Shown: positions 5,853 through 8,174 of the stretch, piece after piece
Position numbering within the stretch: position 1 is the stretch's first letter
How the letters are laid out: each line of letters starts with the position of its first letter
NCBI GenBank assembly: GCA_022545875.1
Contig: JAKEIF010000126.1
Location: 1-8,174, forward strand
Reading direction: 5' to 3'
Length of the DNA: 8,174 nucleotides
Origin: Nitrososphaera sp.
GTDB lineage: Archaea; Thermoproteota; Nitrososphaeria; Nitrososphaerales; Nitrososphaeraceae
The notes under the pieces: model-generated
Database searches by the model: none
What the model was told of the DNA's origin: nothing
The model's input: the letters and a program-made list of their open reading frames with translations, nothing else
Position numbers and translations under genes: made by a program

Positions 5853-5892
5853 TAAAAAAAAGAGAAGGGACTGTGAGGATTAGCTCTCACAG
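5853..5892 (-). terminator. Hairpin plus T-tract terminator of the first RTX gene
   Basis: On the minus strand CTGTGAG (5892-5886), an 8-base loop and CTCACAG (5877-5871) are followed by CTTCTC and a run of eight T (5861-5854). The hairpin includes the last codons and ancestral TAA (5880-5882) of the gene's conserved tail. The form is that of a bacterial intrinsic terminator. Archaeal termination usually needs only the T-run, so the hairpin may be extra or may protect the 3' end. Confidence 0.6.
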
Positions 5893-5924
5893 TTGACTAC
5901 AGGGTCGGGGTCGCTGCTGCAGTG

Positions 5925-6494
5925 CTAAAACCCAATTCCTCCATCGACATCGTCGTTTCCTACTAAGTTGTCTATAGAGTTGACTGCAGTGTCGTCACCA
6001 GAATCGCCGTATATCCTGTCAAATCCAGGACCTGCGCAAATGATGTCGTTTCCGCCTCTTCCAAATATCCTGTCATTTCCACCTTGTCTTGCGTCAATGA
6101 CGTCTGCTCCCGCTGTTCCTTGGATGTTGTTGGTACCTGTTGTTCCTGTAATTGTCGGAGATGCGAATGGATCTGCATCCGCCAAACCGGGGAGCTCTGA
6201 AGGTGCACCGTTTGCTGTTACTATCATTTCCTGAATTGTCATTGTCACAGTAAGGTCTTCATAACTCAGGGCAGGGTCTGGAGCCGTCGGACACTGGTCT
6301 ACTCCTGTAGAACCCTGAACAAAGTCGTTGTTGATTACGCCGTCTCTCATGTAGATTTCATTGTCGGCTGACGCCTCAACACCTGATCTTTTCCATTGCG
6401 AGCTAAAGCGCCATGTAATGGCTTTATTCCCCTTCCAGCTGGACTTTCCCATCTTGAGGCCTTTTCCTTTTTTCGTCCGGGTCACGTATTCCAT
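5925..6494 (-). CDS. Short RTX calcium-binding repeat protein, tail cut off by an in-frame TAG
   Basis: The 189-residue product has a basic N-terminal part (1-35), a mixed region (36-112; NEIYMRDGVINNDF, CPTAPDPALSYEDL, TVTMTIQEM) and about five RTX nonapeptide units (about 121-168; GGNDRIFGRGGNDII, GFDRIYGDSGDD), which bind Ca2+ between turns in this family. No signal peptide is visible, unusual for an RTX protein. In-frame sequence after the TAG (5925-5927) encodes HCSSDPDPVVNCES and then TAA (5880-5882), matching the tail of the second RTX gene (HCSSDPDTVVNCES). The gene therefore probably ended at 5880 originally. ATG 6494 is the first start after an upstream in-frame stop. It shares a spacer and TATA-like box with the divergent gene at 6545. 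It may be decaying, or simply shortened by 15 residues and still functional. Confidence 0.7.
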   Translation of the reverse strand: MEYVTRTKKGKGLKMGKSSWKGNKAITWRFSSQWKRSGVEASADNEIYMRDGVINNDFVQGSTGVDQCPTAPDPALSYEDLTVTMTIQEMIVTANGAPSELPGLADADPFASPTITGTTGTNNIQGTAGADVIDARQGGNDRIFGRGGNDIICAGPGFDRIYGDSGDDTAVNSIDNLVGNDDVDGGIGF

Positions 6495-6513
6495 ACTTGA
6501 AGTGCATATTGTT

Positions 6514-6520
6514 CATATAC
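6514..6520. promoter_or_regulatory. TATA-like box shared by divergent genes at 6494 and 6545
   Basis: CATATAC is centred at 6517, 23 nt from the minus-strand ATG (6494) and 28 nt from the plus-strand ATG (6545). It is the only TATA-like element well placed for either gene in the 50-nt spacer. Confidence 0.5.
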
Positions 6521-6544
6521 AACGACGGAGCTCTTTGACAAGGC

Positions 6545-7234
6545 ATGCACGCCAAGAAGAGCGCGATGATAGTAATCCCGATTGCTGTTGCGGCTGCGAT
6601 CGCCGCAATTTTTGCCGTTTCATCCCAAGAACGACCGGATCTCGAAAATGCGGAGAACGAACAGAATCCGGAAGAAGTGCCGCAGCCGGTGTCTGCAGTG
6701 GAACACAACTGCACCGATGTCAAGAGCAGGGTCAACGGCATAGTTTATGACGACACTGGCGGCGCCCAGGCGACAGCAGCGTCGGACTTGCTTGTGAGTG
6801 AATACTGCCAGAGACCCGATCTGGTTCAAGAAATAGGGGCCATGAATATTCCGGCGATAGGTATCGTTGCTTATGGTTGTGAGGCTTCGTCAGGAAGGCT
6901 TGGCGACGACGCTCTCCAGCAGTCTCTTGGCGAGTACAGTGACATCTATTGCCAGAGCGCCTTTTTTGGAATTTATGAAGCCGCGCAAGACGTGCTTGTT
7001 AGTTCAGGCGATCTCCTGGCCGACCTCGAGGTTCGGGAGCAAAGCGGCGGAGATCCAGATGTTGGCGTCAGGGCCTTGACACCTGCAGAAATAAGCGAAT
7101 CAAGGGCAACCCTTCGAGAGATCTCTGATGGCGCCAAACAGGCGATGTCGCTCGATGAGAACCAGCGATATTATGAGTCGGCAATCTCTCTAGATAGTTC
7201 TATCAAGCTTCTCGAAGAGTACGGCCAAGGATAG
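6545..7234 (+). CDS. Secreted or membrane-anchored protein of 229 residues with four cysteines, unidentified
   Basis: A short basic tip (HAKK) and one hydrophobic segment (about 7-26, AMIVIPIAVAAAIAAIFAVS) indicate a signal anchor or uncleaved signal peptide. An acidic linker follows (30-50, DLENAENEQNPEEVPQP). The exported part is Ala/Asp/Ser-rich and largely helical, with Cys56, Cys88, Cys112 and Cys136, evenly spread and able to form two disulfides outside the cell. The C-terminal part (about 178-226) looks like two amphipathic helices. I do not recognise the family and see no catalytic motif. ATG 6545 is favoured over ATG 6566 because a TATA-like box sits 28 nt upstream. It lies between two RTX genes on the opposite strand, suggesting a common cell-surface setting. 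Confidence 0.7.
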   Translation: MHAKKSAMIVIPIAVAAAIAAIFAVSSQERPDLENAENEQNPEEVPQPVSAVEHNCTDVKSRVNGIVYDDTGGAQATAASDLLVSEYCQRPDLVQEIGAMNIPAIGIVAYGCEASSGRLGDDALQQSLGEYSDIYCQSAFFGIYEAAQDVLVSSGDLLADLEVREQSGGDPDVGVRALTPAEISESRATLREISDGAKQAMSLDENQRYYESAISLDSSIKLLEEYGQG

Positions 7235-7421
7235 ACAAAGTGGCCGCGCGCTATTGTGCCCAAGACTCGGCCATGTTGTTTCTAGACGGCAAACTCAGAC
7301 TTGGAGTAGGCAACGGCCAGTAAGGCAGAGCCTGAAAAAGAAGCCCCTTGTCTGGCTACAGCCTGCTGTTATTCAACCAAGTCCGCAATTGAGACTTCAT
7401 AGGCCTAAGACTAACTGAGGA

Positions 7422-7452
7422 ATAACTGTTCTTCCGAACGATTCGGAGTTAT
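7422..7452. repeat. Interrupted hairpin between convergent genes
   Basis: ATAACT (7422-7427) pairs with AGTTAT (7447-7452), and CCGAA (7434-7438) pairs with TTCGG (7442-7446) inside it, with an unpaired bulge on the left side. It lies between the ends of the 229-residue gene and the second RTX gene and may form an RNA stem at one transcript's end. No T-run directly follows on the plus strand. Confidence 0.35.
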
Positions 7453-7479
7453 CAAATAAAGTCTAAAACTTGAAGTTAA

Positions 7480-7507
7480 AAAATAAAAAAAGAGAGGAGG
7501 GGGAGGT
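7480..7507 (-). terminator. T-tract terminator of the second RTX gene
   Basis: On the minus strand the stop (7508-7510) is followed by a C/T-rich run and then T7-A-T6 (about 7491-7478). There is no clear hairpin. The sequence CTCTTTTTTTATT resembles that after the first RTX gene, at a similar distance from the ancestral stop. Confidence 0.6.
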
Positions 7508-8174
7508 CTAGCTTTCACAGTTCACTACAGTGTCGGGGTCGCTACTGCAGTGATCAATACCTGTTCCACCATCAGCCTCGTCGTTGAAGGTCACTCCGTC
7601 AATTACGTGGACGGCTGTGTCGTCGCCTGGACCGCCGAATACCTCGTCATTTCCTACGTCGCCTGGCCCATCTGCAAACATTCTGTCACTGCCGTCTTCG
7701 CCGTGAAGTGTGTCGCTTCCGTCTTTGCCATACATCCTGTCGTTTCCGAGCCCGCCAAAGAGGACATCATCTCCGTCCGCGCCAAACATCTCATCGTTGC
7801 CGGCGTCTCCGAAAATCTGGTCGTTTCCTCCGTCGCCATAAACCCGGTCATCGTCAGCACCGCCTTTTACTATGTCGTTGCCGGAACCGCCATGAACGCT
7901 GTCGTTGCCAGGACCTCCGTCGACCGTATCAATGCCGGTATCGCCAAACAACGAATCGACTTCGTCTTCACCGTTCAGTTCATCGTTGCCAATTCCGCCG
8001 TTGATGTAATCCTTGCCTAGACCGCCATTGATCTCATCCGCGTCAGCGTCACCAAACAGCAAGTCATTTCCGGGCCCGCCTGTGATTGTGTCGTTTCCGC
8101 CTGAGCCACAAATGATGTCATTGCCGCCAAGGCCGTCTATCGTGTTGGCCAGTCCATTACCCAGTATGACGTCA
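7508..8174 (-). CDS. RTX calcium-binding repeat protein, C-terminal part (5' end outside the window)
   Basis: The frame is open from the window edge to TAG 7508-7510, about 221 residues. A TTG at 8062 is inside a repeat unit and is not the start. Eighteen contiguous nine-residue units of the GGxGNDxUx type (for example DGLGGNDII, TGGPGNDLL, FGGLGNDRM) are followed by one 13-residue variant and a last unit FGGPGDDTA, then a conserved tail with VIDG, GGTGID and HCSSDPDTVVNCES. Such units form a parallel beta-roll that binds Ca2+ and usually occur in secreted or surface proteins. Two Cys in the tail could form a disulfide cap. The tail matches the interrupted one of the gene at 5925-6494, so the two are paralogues. 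N-terminal domains, and hence specific function, are not visible. Confidence 0.85.
   Translation of the reverse strand, partial: DVILGNGLANTIDGLGGNDIICGSGGNDTITGGPGNDLLFGDADADEINGGLGKDYINGGIGNDELNGEDEVDSLFGDTGIDTVDGGPGNDSVHGGSGNDIVKGGADDDRVYGDGGNDQIFGDAGNDEMFGADGDDVLFGGLGNDRMYGKDGSDTLHGEDGSDRMFADGPGDVGNDEVFGGPGDDTAVHVIDGVTFNDEADGGTGIDHCSSDPDTVVNCES

Noticed and set aside
6424..6741. Minus-strand frame with a hydrophobic segment that could supply a signal peptide to the first RTX protein
   Set aside because: It is in a different frame from the RTX gene, it overlaps the start of the divergent 229-residue gene, and its hydrophobic segment is the antisense shadow of that gene's own anchor.
7550..8020. 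Plus-strand frame of 156 residues over the second RTX gene
   Set aside because: It is the antisense of the 27-bp periodic RTX repeats, giving monotonous Val/Ala/Ser sequence.
7640..8174. Regular repeats that might suggest a CRISPR array
   Set aside because: The period is 27 bp without unique spacers, and translation gives RTX nonapeptides.
1..8174. tRNA, rRNA, insertion sequences and attachment sites
   Set aside because: No cloverleaf-like arms with a TTC loop, no transposase motifs and no terminal repeats with target duplications were seen by eye; a covariance-model search would settle the RNA part.

Overview
The window most resembles chromosomal DNA of a Nitrososphaera-like ammonia-oxidising archaeon (Thaumarchaeota/Nitrososphaeria, soil group I.1b). 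This placement is an inference from style, because no rRNA or amo gene is present. The supporting signs are TATA-like boxes about 23-28 nt upstream of start codons with no leader, T-rich 3' ends, moderate GC, large intergenic gaps, and an abundance of secreted proteins (Tat-exported oxidase, RTX repeat proteins, membrane-anchored beta-sandwich proteins).

Layout. Bases 1-151 hold the likely 3' end of a small gene. Bases 152-472 are intergenic. An 88-residue protein (473-739) and a possible 61-residue protein (921-1106) follow. Bases 1107-1682 have no convincing gene but carry several inverted repeats. A 112-residue protein (minus, 1683-2021) and a possible 56-residue protein (plus, 2073-2243) diverge from one 51-nt spacer with a single TATA-like box. 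Next comes the main pair: a membrane-anchored secreted protein with a likely carbohydrate-binding-type fold (minus, 2426-3100, TTG start) diverges from a 711-residue Tat-exported copper radical oxidase of the galactose/glyoxal oxidase type (plus, 3226-5361). The oxidase keeps all the expected copper ligands. A 44-residue protein (minus, 5421-5555) converges on it.

The right side holds two RTX (calcium-binding nonapeptide repeat) genes on the minus strand. The first (5925-6494) is short. An in-frame TAG separates it from a C-terminal tail that the second one still has. The second (7508 to the window edge) has 20 repeat units visible and its N-terminus lies outside. Between them a secreted or anchored 229-residue protein (plus, 6545-7234) diverges from the first RTX gene, again over a spacer of about 50 nt with one TATA-like box.

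Taken together, almost every gene from 2426 rightwards encodes an exported or surface product. A reasonable but unproven reading is a cell-surface/extracellular-matrix region in which the oxidase acts on an alcohol, aldehyde or sugar outside the membrane and produces hydrogen peroxide, while the beta-sandwich and RTX proteins provide binding or structural functions. The most useful leads are the intact radical-copper site, the 10-bp inverted repeat overlapping the oxidase promoter, the TAG-interrupted RTX gene with a hairpin/T-tract terminator, and the repeated compact divergent promoter geometry.
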